Part shown: piece by piece, positions 37,585 through 49,042 of the stretch
How the letters are laid out: each line of letters starts with the position of its first letter
How positions within the stretch are numbered: the first letter of the stretch is position 1
Assembly: GCA_001931535.1 (NCBI GenBank)
Contig: CP016211.1
Span: 9,161,703 to 9,225,702 of the forward strand
Direction: 5' to 3'
Source: Minicystis rosea
Lineage (GTDB): Bacteria; Myxococcota_A; Polyangia; Polyangiales; Polyangiaceae
Length of the DNA stretch: 64,000 bases
The notes under the pieces: model-generated
What the model saw: only the letters and a program-made list of their open reading frames with translations
The model's database searches: none
What the model was told of the DNA's origin: nothing
Position numbers and translations under genes: made by a program

Positions 37585-38039
37585 GCGGATCCTCTGGGGC
37601 GCCGCGCCGCCGGCGTCGAGGTATGGTGAAAGCCCTGAATGCGTGTCCGCTCGAATCGGTAGACATCGGCTCACGCGTAGACGCGATCGCGTCCATCGCT
37701 CTTCGCGCGAGCGATGGTGTCGCGTTGGAAGACGAAGCGATGCTCCCGCATGCTCTCGCGTTTGCGATGCTGGAGTGGCTCGGCCTCTACCGGCTCGGCG
37801 ACGAGAACACGCCCCACGTCGGCTCACCGCCGGCGAACGTCGCCAAGCCCGGCGCGTCCACCGACAACGGCGTCGGCCACTTCGCGCCTGCGTGCGTGAT
37901 GGCGAATGGAGCATTTGGCCGCGGGAGCGGCGATCCCTTCGGTGAGACTCGAACCAAGATCGGATTGCGTCGGGACGCCGCCCCCATCGGCATGGGGCCC
38001 GAACGAGGCGGCGTCGGTTCGCGTGGCACCGCGCCCGAC
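37585..38039. other. Gap without supported gene
   Basis: 455 bases. From ATG 37625 the plus strand gives a peptide with GC-ending codons (MVKALNACPLESVDIGSRVD then PHALAFAMLEWLGLYRLGDE) but no stop before it runs antisense through the MYXO-CTERM gene. It may be a gene relic; I do not call it a gene. Confidence 0.35.
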
Positions 38040-39728
38040 TCAATGCCTCCGACGCCGGCGGGACGCGGCCGCGAGCGAAAGCGCGAGCGCCGCGATGGCC
38101 GCGCCCCCCGTCGACGTGGGCTCCGACTCGATCCGGCAGCCGCACCCGGAGGACTGGCCTCCTCCGTTCGAACCACCTCCGCCGGCGCCGCCGCCGCCCA
38201 TCCCGCCGCTGTTCGACGACGATCCCGAAGAGGTGGTATCGCCGCCGCCGCTCCCCGCGAAGACGCCGCTCGACGACGCGCTCGAGCTGCCGCTCGTCGC
38301 CTGCGACACGCACGCGCCGCTCTGGCACGTCTCACCGGAGGGGCATTTGACTCCTTCGCAGACATCGATGCACGTGCCGGCCTTGCAGTACGTGCCCGCG
38401 CCGCACGTCACCCCGACGCACGCCTCCTCGATGCACTGCTGGCTCGTCGCGTCGCAGCTCTGGCCCGTGGGGCAGATGCGGCAGCCGCACCCGGTCACGC
38501 AGACGCCGCCGACGCACACCTGGCCCTGGACGCACGTCACGCCGGCGCAGGGATCGGAGCAGTGATCGCCGCTGCACACCTGCCCTGCCGGGCACACCAC
38601 ATCGGTGCACGACGCGACGCACTCGCCACCATGACAGACCTGGCCCTCGGGGCAGGTCTTGCCCACGCACGCAGGCTCGACGCAGAGGCCCTTGTCGCAG
38701 GTGAGCCCCGGGCCGCAGGGGAACTCGGCACCTCCACAGGAGGCGACACACACGCCGTGATCACACACCTTGTCGTCGGGGCAGGTGGCGCCGTCGTCGA
38801 TGGATCCATTGCAGTCGTTGTCGACACCGTCGCACGTCTCCGCGTGCATCCCCGGCGCGACGGTCGCCTTGCAGACGAGCTGCCCCTGCCCGTCGCAATC
38901 GGTGATCCCCTTCGTACACGCGCCCGTGCCACCGGGGACGTCGCACGGCTCGCCTGCGCCCGGACAGGCGACGCCGGTGAAGCGGAAGAGGAAGTCCTCG
39001 TAATCGAGGTCGTTGCCGTTGACGCCGTTCGCGCCCGCGGCGTCGATGAAGTCGAGATCCTCGAACCCGAGATAGAACGTGTTGGCGAGCATCTTCGACT
39101 TGTAGATGAGGTCCGAATACCAGGGCCCCGGCGTGGAGCACAGGTGGCAGTACGTGTTGAAGCGATGCTCGGTGTAGTGATATTGCGTCGCGTTGCCGTT
39201 GCCGGTGCCGTTGGGGTTCGGGATCAGCACGAACCCGATGTAGCCGCCGAGGTACGCGGGGCTCTCTCGGATGGAGACGGCGGTGAGATCGACCATCGCC
39301 GGGAGCCCTCCCGCGAAGGGGAAGAGGATCTGGATGTCGCTGGTCGGCGCGGCGACGTTGAGGTTCGCCCCGTTGTCCACGGGCACGTAGAGCGGCGGAT
39401 CGTTGTCCGGCCGGTTCTCGTCGACGTTGTACCAGCCGACCGCGAAGTTCGCGCCGCCGCCCTTGGCGATGTACTTCCCGCTGAAATCGCAGAGCGGAGA
39501 GAACACCTGCGGCTCCACCGCGGCGTCCGTGATGACGTTGATCCCCTCGTTGATGAAGTCGTTGTTCATCGAACCGTTGAGGTAGTTGCCGAGCGCGCCG
39601 GTCAGCGGAATCGTGGTGCCGTTCGGCAGGATCACGTCCGCCCGCGCCGCGACGCTGGCCATGAGCACGGCGCTTCCCACGAGGCAACGGGCAACGATGG
39701 AGCGCCCTCCGAGGGAGAATTCAAGCAT
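38040..39728 (-). CDS. MYXO-CTERM surface protein with DUF4114 and MopE motif
   Basis: 562 residues. ATG 39728 is favoured over 39752 because AAAGGA sits six bases before it. Sec signal peptide (VGSAVLMASVAARA). N-terminal DUF4114-type domain (about 30-260; signature YLGFEDLDFIDAAG then GNDLDYEDFLFRF). One MopE-type motif (CDGVDNDCNGSIDDG), then about seven short Cys-rich repeats (CPAGQVCSGDHC type), a Ser/Gly linker, and the MYXO-CTERM tail: GCGCRIESEP, a hydrophobic helix and a final Arg cluster. MYXO-CTERM proteins are cut and anchored on the outer surface by the myxosortase/T2SS route. Likely a secreted calcium-binding surface protein. Confidence 0.9.
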   Translation of the reverse strand: MLEFSLGGRSIVARCLVGSAVLMASVAARADVILPNGTTIPLTGALGNYLNGSMNNDFINEGINVITDAAVEPQVFSPLCDFSGKYIAKGGGANFAVGWYNVDENRPDNDPPLYVPVDNGANLNVAAPTSDIQILFPFAGGLPAMVDLTAVSIRESPAYLGGYIGFVLIPNPNGTGNGNATQYHYTEHRFNTYCHLCSTPGPWYSDLIYKSKMLANTFYLGFEDLDFIDAAGANGVNGNDLDYEDFLFRFTGVACPGAGEPCDVPGGTGACTKGITDCDGQGQLVCKATVAPGMHAETCDGVDNDCNGSIDDGATCPDDKVCDHGVCVASCGGAEFPCGPGLTCDKGLCVEPACVGKTCPEGQVCHGGECVASCTDVVCPAGQVCSGDHCSDPCAGVTCVQGQVCVGGVCVTGCGCRICPTGQSCDATSQQCIEEACVGVTCGAGTYCKAGTCIDVCEGVKCPSGETCQSGACVSQATSGSSSASSSGVFAGSGGGDTTSSGSSSNSGGMGGGGAGGGGSNGGGQSSGCGCRIESEPTSTGGAAIAALALSLAAASRRRRRH

Positions 39729-39752
39729 GGGTATTCCTTTCGATGCGTGCAT

Positions 39753-40168
39753 GGTAACACGGGCGAGCCTAGGCGCGCGTGCGCGGCCGCGTCATCGTCC
39801 CGTTGGATGAAGGCCGATTCGCGACAGCAGCGAGGCAGGTTCGGGTGGCCTACCGATGGGCGTCGATGATGGTCGCGCGCTCGCCCGAGCAGGCGCGAAG
39901 AGCAGAATGGCCGCCGCGGCCACGAGTCATGAAGGTGGCTCATGGACATGCCACTGACGGCATTCGGTGAAAGCCATTGTCGCCAAGTCCATGGGACGAC
40001 GACACGAGCATTCGAATCGTCGTCGTGAAGAACCGGCATCGCACCGATGTCATGGAGGTGCGCCGGCGAAACGGGCATAGCCGCCGTCAGGAACACGGCG
40101 GCTCCTGTGACCTCGGTCGTCGGCGAACATTCGGAGCTCCAGCAGCGCGCGTCGAGCCGCGTCAACAC
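39753..40168. other. Fragment-rich gap, first part
   Basis: The stretch upstream of the MYXO-CTERM gene. The minus strand is open and partly protein-like (AMPVSPAHLHDIGAMPVLHD, VVVPWTWRQWLSPNAVSGMS) but has no start context and no family. It is likely degraded coding DNA. Confidence 0.3.
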
Positions 40169-40292
40169 GTCGGCGCGCGCCTCACCCGCGCTCGATAGCC
40201 CCCTCGTCGGCCTGAATCGCCTCCTGGATCTCCTCGATGGCCGCCGCGGCGTCGACCGCGAACGGTTCGGCCAACGGCTCGTCGGCCCACGC
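40169..40292 (-). pseudogene. Fragment of the 10550-11206 gene family
   Basis: This stretch matches 10719-10841 of the 218-residue helical protein gene at about 82 percent by eye, in the same orientation, including the block GAATCGCCTCCTGGATCTC. Both ends stop abruptly. It is a decayed partial duplicate. Confidence 0.8.
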
Positions 40293-40359
40293 CCGTCACG
40301 CGTGCCACGCGCGGAGACGCTCCAGATCCTGCTCGGCGCGTCGCTCGAGGTTCTTCGTG

Positions 40360-40490
40360 GGGCTTCGTTCGCGAGGCGTTCGAGCGCAGCGAGCGCATCG
40401 TCGCGAACCTCGCTCGCGAGGTATCCGAGCTGGATCGACGCGGCGGGCCACCCTTCGAGCCCGAGATACCCCGCGCAGCGCCAACCTCGT
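40360..40490 (-). pseudogene. Coding remnant of unknown family
   Basis: The minus strand reads GWRCAGYLGLEGWPAASIQL then GYLASEVRDDALAALERLAN, a regular helical peptide with strong GC-ending codons. There is no start, and the frame continues only into low-quality sequence. It directly abuts the 40169-40292 fragment. Confidence 0.4.
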
Positions 40491-40563
40491 CTCGAACGCC
40501 TTCGACGACGCGGTGGTGGTGGCCTACGCAGGCGACGAGGCGGCCGCGCCGTCGCTGCCGCCT

Positions 40564-40638
40564 CACAGCGAGCGGGAGCGCGAGCACGATCGGAAGCTGG
40601 GAGGAGCGCACGTCGCGTACAGCATACACGGACGGCCC
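40564..40638 (-). pseudogene. 5'-end fragment of the 35934-36569 lipoprotein gene
   Basis: This stretch matches 36524-36595, covering the signal-peptide start and about 25 bases upstream; the start codon ATG has become GTG (CAT to CAC on the plus strand). The peptide reads VRSSQLPIVLALPLA against MRSSQLPSVLALLLA in the intact gene. The rest of the gene is missing. Confidence 0.75.
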
Positions 40639-40804
40639 GGAATCCATCCCCGAGGCCGAGCAGGAGGGCTCCCGCAAGCGCGCCGCGCGAAGCGGGCGCA
40701 CCGGCTATCACCTCTTCCTCGCGGAGCTCCTCGTGCGCACCAGAGCGCCGTCTCCGTAGTCCCCGAACACCCGCGGACGCTCTACATCATCTCTCATCGC
40801 TGGC

Positions 40805-40930
40805 GGGCAGCGCCGCGACATGGGCAGACGCAACGACGATGTGGGCGAACACCATCATGCGTTCATGCATCCTCGACGAGATTCGTCATCTGTGCCTGAA
40901 GCCCAGCTCGTGACGACATGGGGCCTCGCT
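40805..40930. repeat. Second copy of the 35640-35895 repeat
   Basis: See 35640-35895. This copy is compact, with the two blocks nearly adjacent. It is followed to 41614 by about 680 bases of lower-GC DNA without a supported gene, which contain three copies of GGTGAGGGC (41227, 41254, 41280) and must include the promoter of the encapsulin operon. Confidence 0.65.
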
Positions 40931-41614
40931 GGGGCAACGCACGCATCGACGACGAGCGTGGCGACGCCGAGTGGCTCCACCGCTCGGTTGAACCGCGAGC
41001 TGGTCGCCTGTGCTTGCGCAGACCCAAACGGACTCCGCACGTCGTGAGTGCATTGAAAACGGAGTTTCTATTGGCTCAGGCGGCGAGCGATGGAGCGGTG
41101 TCGTCCACCGCGATTTTCGGAACGGCTGAGGGCACGCAACACCCGAATGCAACGATTTGCCCATTCAAGGGCCTTATACGATCTCCGGCTGTCGGACCGG
41201 CTCGTCACGCATCGAGCGACCCTCGAGCTGGTGAGGGCGAGACTCATCATCAGGTGAGGGCTGCACGCCTCTATCCCTGGGTGAGGGCTCGACTCATCGG
41301 TTTCGCCGGACAGCAGAATCCCGACATGTGTCCAAAGAAAAACGCTTGCGTGATTGAACCTGAGAATTGTAAGGACCATTCCTCACGGAGTACGGAATAC
41401 CCGCGCTGTCGACTCGCAGCTTCGTGGAGACACGGAGCCGCGAGCACGGCTGAGAACCATCAAATCGCACGGTTCGAGCCACAGCCGCTCGCAGCTCTGC
41501 TGTCAGCGGGTGTGACTGGATATCCATCCTCGCGTCGGCGCGCCGCGGAGCTTCACGGGCCGGGCGCGGCGCCTCGATCTGCGCGGCCACCAACCACCAT
41601 TGGAGAACTCTCAC

Positions 41615-43027
41615 ATGTCGAACTCGGACAACTCAGGGCAGCTCAGCGCGTCGCAGCAGATGAGCCTTGCCACGGCGGCGGCCCGCAACCTCGCCACGAC
41701 CACGAAGTCCCCGCCGCAGATGCAGGGGATCACATCGCGCTGGCTGCTCAAAATGCTCCAGTGGGTGCAGGTCTCCGGCGGCGTCTTCCGCGTCAACCGC
41801 CGCTTGAGCTACGCAGTCGGTGACGGGCGCATCACCTTCACCAACACCGGCGCCAAGGTCCAGGTCATCCCCCAGGAGCTGTGCGAGCTGCCGCTCCTGC
41901 GCGGCTTCGAGGACGTCGAGATCCTCGCGGCGCTGGCGAGCCGCTTCGTGCAGCACGATCTCAAGGCGGGTGAGGTCATCGTCGAGGCGGGCAAGCCGGC
42001 CGACTCCATCTGCCTCATCGCGCATGGCAAGGTCGAGCGCATCGGCGTGGGCAAGTACGGCGCGCAGACGGTGCTCGACGTCCTCGCGGACGGCGACCAC
42101 TTCAGCTACGAGGCCCTGCTCGAGTCGCAGGACTACTGGCAGTTCACCGCCCGGGCCGTCACGCCGGCCACCGTGCTCGTCCTGCAGCAGCAGGTCTTCG
42201 ACGACATGATCGCCCAGTCCGAGCCGCTCCGGCGGCACGTCGAGGCGTTCAAGTCCCGCGCCCAGAAGCCCAAGGACAAGACGGGCGAGGCCTCGATCGC
42301 GGTGTCCGCGGGCCACAAGGGCGAGCCGACGCTGCCCGGCACCTTCGTCGACTACGAGCTGGCGCCCCGCGAGTACGAGCTCGCCGTCGCCCAGACCGTC
42401 CTCCAGGTCCACACGCGCGTGGCCGACCTCTACAACCAGCCGATGAACCAGGTGGAGGAGCAGCTCCGCCTGACGATCGAGGCCCTGCGCGAGCGGCAGG
42501 AGCACGAGATGATCAACAACCGCGAGATCGGCCTGCTCCACAACGCCGATCTCAAGCAGCGCATCCAGACCCGATCCGGCCCGCCGACCCCCGACGACCT
42601 CGACGAGCTGCTCGCCCTCGTGTGGAAGGATCCGGGCTTCTTCCTCGCCCACCCGCGCACGATCGCGGCCTTCGGCCAGGAGTGCAACCGCCTCGGCGTC
42701 TACCCGCAGAGCACCGAGCTGAACGGCAACAAGGTGCCTGCCTGGCGCGGTGTCCCCATCCTGCCGTGCAGCAAGATCCCGGTCACCGAGGAGCGCACCA
42801 GCTCCATCCTCCTCATCCGCAGCGGCGCGGAGAAGCAGGGCGTCGTCGGCCTGCACCAAACCGGTATCCCCGACGAGCTCCAGCCGAGCCTCTCGGTCCG
42901 CTTCATGGGCATCAGCGAGAAGGCGATCATCTCGTACCTCGTCAGCGCCTATTACTCCGTGGCCGTGCTCGTCCCCGACGCGCTCGCCGTCCTCGAGAAC
43001 GTGGAGATCGGTCGCCTCCGCGGCTGA
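41615..43027 (+). CDS. Family 2B encapsulin shell protein, first copy
   Basis: 470 residues from ATG 41615 with GGAG nine bases upstream. HK97-fold shell protein of encapsulin Family 2: the N-terminal arm has LATAAARNLATTTKSPPQM, and the C-terminal part ends SYLVSAYYSVAVLVPDALAV then LENVEIGRL. A cyclic-nucleotide-binding-like domain is inserted at about residues 92-215 (LPLLRGFEDVEILAALASRF through ATVLVLQQQVFDDMI), which defines subgroup 2B. The strict cAMP phosphate-binding Arg of CRP is not evident, so nucleotide binding is uncertain. It is first of four co-directional genes, followed by geosmin synthase after 108 bp. Encapsulins self-assemble into icosahedral protein compartments; here the cargo is very probably the synthase. 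Confidence 0.93.
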   Translation: MSNSDNSGQLSASQQMSLATAAARNLATTTKSPPQMQGITSRWLLKMLQWVQVSGGVFRVNRRLSYAVGDGRITFTNTGAKVQVIPQELCELPLLRGFEDVEILAALASRFVQHDLKAGEVIVEAGKPADSICLIAHGKVERIGVGKYGAQTVLDVLADGDHFSYEALLESQDYWQFTARAVTPATVLVLQQQVFDDMIAQSEPLRRHVEAFKSRAQKPKDKTGEASIAVSAGHKGEPTLPGTFVDYELAPREYELAVAQTVLQVHTRVADLYNQPMNQVEEQLRLTIEALRERQEHEMINNREIGLLHNADLKQRIQTRSGPPTPDDLDELLALVWKDPGFFLAHPRTIAAFGQECNRLGVYPQSTELNGNKVPAWRGVPILPCSKIPVTEERTSSILLIRSGAEKQGVVGLHQTGIPDELQPSLSVRFMGISEKAIISYLVSAYYSVAVLVPDALAVLENVEIGRLRG

Positions 43028-43135
43028 TCCGCGCGTGAAGCCCCGGGCGGCGCAGCGGGCGCCGTCCGGATCGCCGGCCCCCGACAGGGGGCAGGGCCGG
43101 CCTGCGCGCTCCCTTCTCAACACGAGGACTACGGC

Positions 43136-45635
<2,500 letters not shown>

Positions 45636-45639
<4 letters not shown>

Positions 45640-47030
45640 CGAACACGAATCCCGGTGACGGCGCGCACCCGCAGCTGAGCTTGGCCACGGCGGCGGCGCG
45701 CAACCTCGCGACCACCACCAAGTCGCCGCCGCAGATGGCGGGGATCTCGCCCCGCTGGTTGCTCAAGATGCTCCCCTGGGTGCAGGTCTCGGCGGGCACG
45801 TTCCGCGTGAACCGGCGCCTCACCTACGCCGTGGGGGACGGGCGCGTGACCTTCACGCAGGTCGGATCGAGCGTGCGGGTCATCCCAGCCGAGCTCGGCG
45901 AGCTGCCGTTGCTGCGCGGCTTCGACGACGGCGTGGTGCTGGAGGATCTCGCCGATCGCTTCGTGCAGCGCGACGTCAAGCCCGGCGACGTGATCGTCGA
46001 GGCCGGCACGCCGGCGGACACGATCTGCCTGATCGCGCACGGCAAGATCGAGCGCGTCGGCACGGGCAAGTACGGCGACAAGACCGTGCTCGGCGTGCTG
46101 GGCGACGGCGATCACTTCATGTACGAGCCGCTCCGCGCGGCGTCCGAGACCTGGGCCTTCACGGCCCGCGCGCTCACCGCGGGCACGGTGCTCACGCTGA
46201 AGCGGAGCGTCCTCGACGACGTCGCCGGCCAGTCCGACGCGCTCCGGGCCCACCTCGCGCAGTTCGCCGAGCTTTCGCGCAAGCCGCGGGACAAGGACGG
46301 CCAGGTCGCCATCGCCATGGCCGCGGGCCACAAGGGCGAGCCGACGCTGCCCGGCACCTTCGTCGACTACGAGGCGCACCCGCGCGAGTACGAGCTGAGC
46401 GTCGCGCAGACGATCGTCCAGCTCCACACGCGCGTGACCGATCTCTACAACCAGCCGATGAACCAGCTCCGCGAGCAGCTCCGGCTCACCATCGAGGCCC
46501 TGCGCGAGACGCAGGAGCACGAGATGATCAACAACCGCGAGATCGGCCTGCTCCACAACGCCGACCGCAAGCAGCGGCTCCAGACCCGCGGTGGCCCGCC
46601 CACGCCCGACGATCTCGACGAGCTGCTGTGCCGCCGCCGCAAGACGCGCGTCCTGCTCGCCCACCCGCGCGCCATCGCGGCGTTCGGGCGCGCGTGCAAC
46701 CGCGCCGGCGTCTACTCCCCGCCCATGCAGGTGGACGGCCACACGGTCGCGGCCTGGCGCGGCGTGCCGATCTTCCCCTGCGACAAGATCCCGGTCAGCG
46801 ACGCCGGGATCACCTCGATCCTCGCGCTGCGCACCGGCCTCGAGGATCAGGGCGTGATCGGCCTGCACCAGACAGGCATCCCGGAGGAGGTCGAGCCGAG
46901 CCTCAACGTGCGCTTCATGGAGATCAACGAGAAGGCGATCGCGTCGTACCTCGTCAGCGCCTACTACTCCGTGGCGGTGCTCGTCCCCGACGCGCTCGGC
47001 ATCCTCGAGAACGTCGAGATCGGGCGCTGA
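45636..47030 (+). CDS. Family 2B encapsulin shell protein, second copy
   Basis: 464 residues from ATG 45636, overlapping the synthase stop by four bases, with GGAGA upstream. Clearly homologous over its length to the first shell protein (roughly 65 percent identical by eye). The same N-arm, cNMP-like insert (about 90-210, PLLRGFDDGVVLEDLADRFV) and C-terminal SYLVSAYYSVAVLVPDALGI are present. It differs in the insert surface and in a Lys/Arg-rich stretch (LLCRRRKTRVLLAHP) where the first has LLALVWKDPGFFLAHP. The divergence argues for two structurally distinct subunits in one shell rather than a recent duplication. It is followed after three bases by the channel gene. Confidence 0.93.
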
Positions 47031-47033
47031 TCC

Positions 47034-48749
47034 ATGCGCGCCATCGTCCTCCCGCCGCTCGATCTGCTGGCGCACAACCTCGCGGCCGTCCTCGCGGCGG
47101 TCGTGCTGGTGATGGTGTTCTCGCAGGTCGTCTCGTCCGCGATCCAGCGCGCGTCGCGGCTGTTCCTCCAGGCGTCGGTGTTCGACGCGCTCACGGACGA
47201 GGAGCGGGAGGCGATGCGCCGGCGCGTCCGGCGCCGGTCGCTCATCATGGTGGCGCTGATCTCGCTGGCGCTCCTCGTGGCCGGCGTCGCCGGCAGCTTC
47301 CTCGGCGTGCGGGCGCTGGACGTCCTCCGGTCGGCGCTCGGCGGGATGGGCGGCGGGGATCCGGTGCTCCTCCGCGAGGGCCTCGCCGGCGTCGCCGGGA
47401 TCGTCGCGGCGGCGCTGGTCCTCGACGTGCTGGCGCGGGCCGTCGTCGCGACGCTGGGCAAGGCGCTCGCGCGATCGGCGTGGTTCGCGGCGCGACGCGA
47501 GCCCCTCCTCGACGCCGTCGAGCGCCTGCGCGCCGCGGCCCGCACCGGCATCTTCTGCGGCGCGGTCGTGCTGTGCGCGCGCGCCCTGGCCGTGCCGCTC
47601 TGGCTGCTGCGCGTCGTCACGGTCGGCGCGTACGCCCTCGCCGCGTTCCACGGGAGCCGCGCGGTCACGGCGATCGCGTACATCGTCGTCGATCTGTTCT
47701 TCGACGGCTCCGGCAAGCTGACGCGCCTCGAGAGCCCGCTCCGTTACCTCGGCAGCCTCACGCACCTGACGGGTATCACGAAGCGGACGATCGACTACTT
47801 CGTCTACGTCGGCGCCGCGACGCTGGTCGCCGACGAGCTGACGCCCGACACCTGGATCTCCCGCGCGGGCCGCGTCGGCATCCGCATCATCATCATCTTC
47901 TACACGAGCCGGGTGCTGGTCGAGCTGAGCATCCTGTTCCTGAAGGAGATCTTCCTCGGCAAGGACGTGGAGGGGGACGAGGTCGCCCTCCAGCGCCGGC
48001 AGACGCTGGTGCCCGTGGCCGCGGGCTTCCTGCGCTACGGCATCTACTTCGCCGCGCTCGTCATGGTGCTGCGCGCCGCGGAGATCGATCCGACGCCGCT
48101 GCTCGCCGGCGCCGGCGTGATCGGCGTGGCGATCGGCCTCGGCGCGCAGGCGTTCGTGGGCGACATCGTGGCCGGCTTCTTCATCCTCTTCGAGGACCTC
48201 ATCCTCGTCGGCGATCTGATCGAGGTCGGCTCCGTGAAGGGCCGCGTCGAGGAGATGGGCGTGCGGCTCACCAAGATCCGCAACGACGCCGGCGTGCTCC
48301 ACGCCATCCCCAACGGCGAGGTCCGCAAGGTCGCGAACCACTCGAAGGCCTACGTCAACGCGGTCGTCGACGTCCACGTGCCTTACGAGGAGGACCTACG
48401 GGCCGTGCGCGCTCTCCTCCAATCGGTCGCGGAGAAGGCCCACCTGGAGGAGACCGGCAAGCCCAGCGCGGTCGAGGTGAAGGTCCAGGAGCTGCACGAG
48501 GGGGCCATCGTCCTGCGCGTGAGCGCGCGGGTCGCTCCCGGCAAGGACGAGGATCTCTCCGACGTGATCCGCGCCCGCATCGCCGAGGAGCTGCGCGACG
48601 CCGGCGTCGGCGCCCCGCGCCCGCGCCGCGCGGTGATCATCGACAGCGCGCTCCGCGTCGGCGCCCCCCTCGCGAACGACAAGGAGAAGGGCGGCAAGGA
48701 GGAAGAGTCCGGGCCGCCCAAGCCGTTCGAGGCCCCCAAGGCCGAGTGA
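47034..48749 (+). CDS. MscS-family mechanosensitive channel
   Basis: 571 residues from ATG 47034, three bases after the encapsulin stop, so almost certainly in the same transcript. Several N-terminal membrane helices precede the MscS pore and beta domains: LLAGAGVIGVAIGLGAQAFV (pore-lining TM3 with Gly/Ala packing), DIVAGFFILFEDLILVGDLI, then IPNGEVRKVANHSKAYVN and a cytoplasmic alpha/beta domain. The tail is Lys/Glu/Pro-rich. MscS channels release small solutes under tension. Linkage to a geosmin-producing encapsulin suggests membrane homeostasis during terpene production or product release; that link is inference. No terminator is evident downstream. Confidence 0.92.
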   Translation: MRAIVLPPLDLLAHNLAAVLAAVVLVMVFSQVVSSAIQRASRLFLQASVFDALTDEEREAMRRRVRRRSLIMVALISLALLVAGVAGSFLGVRALDVLRSALGGMGGGDPVLLREGLAGVAGIVAAALVLDVLARAVVATLGKALARSAWFAARREPLLDAVERLRAAARTGIFCGAVVLCARALAVPLWLLRVVTVGAYALAAFHGSRAVTAIAYIVVDLFFDGSGKLTRLESPLRYLGSLTHLTGITKRTIDYFVYVGAATLVADELTPDTWISRAGRVGIRIIIIFYTSRVLVELSILFLKEIFLGKDVEGDEVALQRRQTLVPVAAGFLRYGIYFAALVMVLRAAEIDPTPLLAGAGVIGVAIGLGAQAFVGDIVAGFFILFEDLILVGDLIEVGSVKGRVEEMGVRLTKIRNDAGVLHAIPNGEVRKVANHSKAYVNAVVDVHVPYEEDLRAVRALLQSVAEKAHLEETGKPSAVEVKVQELHEGAIVLRVSARVAPGKDEDLSDVIRARIAEELRDAGVGAPRPRRAVIIDSALRVGAPLANDKEKGGKEEESGPPKPFEAPKAE

Positions 48750-48816
48750 GCGATGACTCCCTCCGCGGATGCCCGAGCGCGTGCGCTTTGACGGCGGCAG
48801 CCGAGACTCCGGATCT

Positions 48817-48886
48817 TCAGGAGCAGAAGCCGCCGCAGTTCTTGGGGTCCGCCAAGATGATGGTCTCGCACCCGTTGGCAGTCGAC
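48817..48886 (-). pseudogene. 3' fragment of a Cys-rich lipoprotein gene
   Basis: The minus strand reads STANGCETIILADPKNCGGF then CS and a stop. The gene 53530-54639 ends with ANGCETITLADPKNCGG, then 13 more residues, then GFCF. The fragment is the same end with an internal deletion. It lies 68 bases after the channel gene, on the other strand. Confidence 0.75.
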
Positions 48887-48924
48887 GCGCGCCCATGAGT
48901 GAGATCGCCGCTGTCGGCGGACGT

Positions 48925-48995
48925 CCTGCGTGCTCCCATTTCGAGCTCCATCGGGCTGACGTAGCCCCGGTACGAGCGCCGCCGAGCGACGAACC
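48925..48995 (-). mobile_element. Possible IS3-type transposase C-terminal remnant
   Basis: The minus strand reads ARRRSYRGYVSPMELEMGAR, resembling the HSxLGYxSPxxFE end of IS3-type OrfB integrases. The resemblance covers only about 15 residues, and no inverted repeats were found, so this is a weak call. Confidence 0.25.
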
Positions 48996-49042
48996 GCGAG
49001 GCCGACGCTCTCTTACGGCGCCCTCGCGGTCCCGCTTCGTGC

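Noticed and set aside
41469..41485. GGTTCGAGCC resembling a tRNA T-arm
   Set aside because: No acceptor, D or anticodon stems around it.
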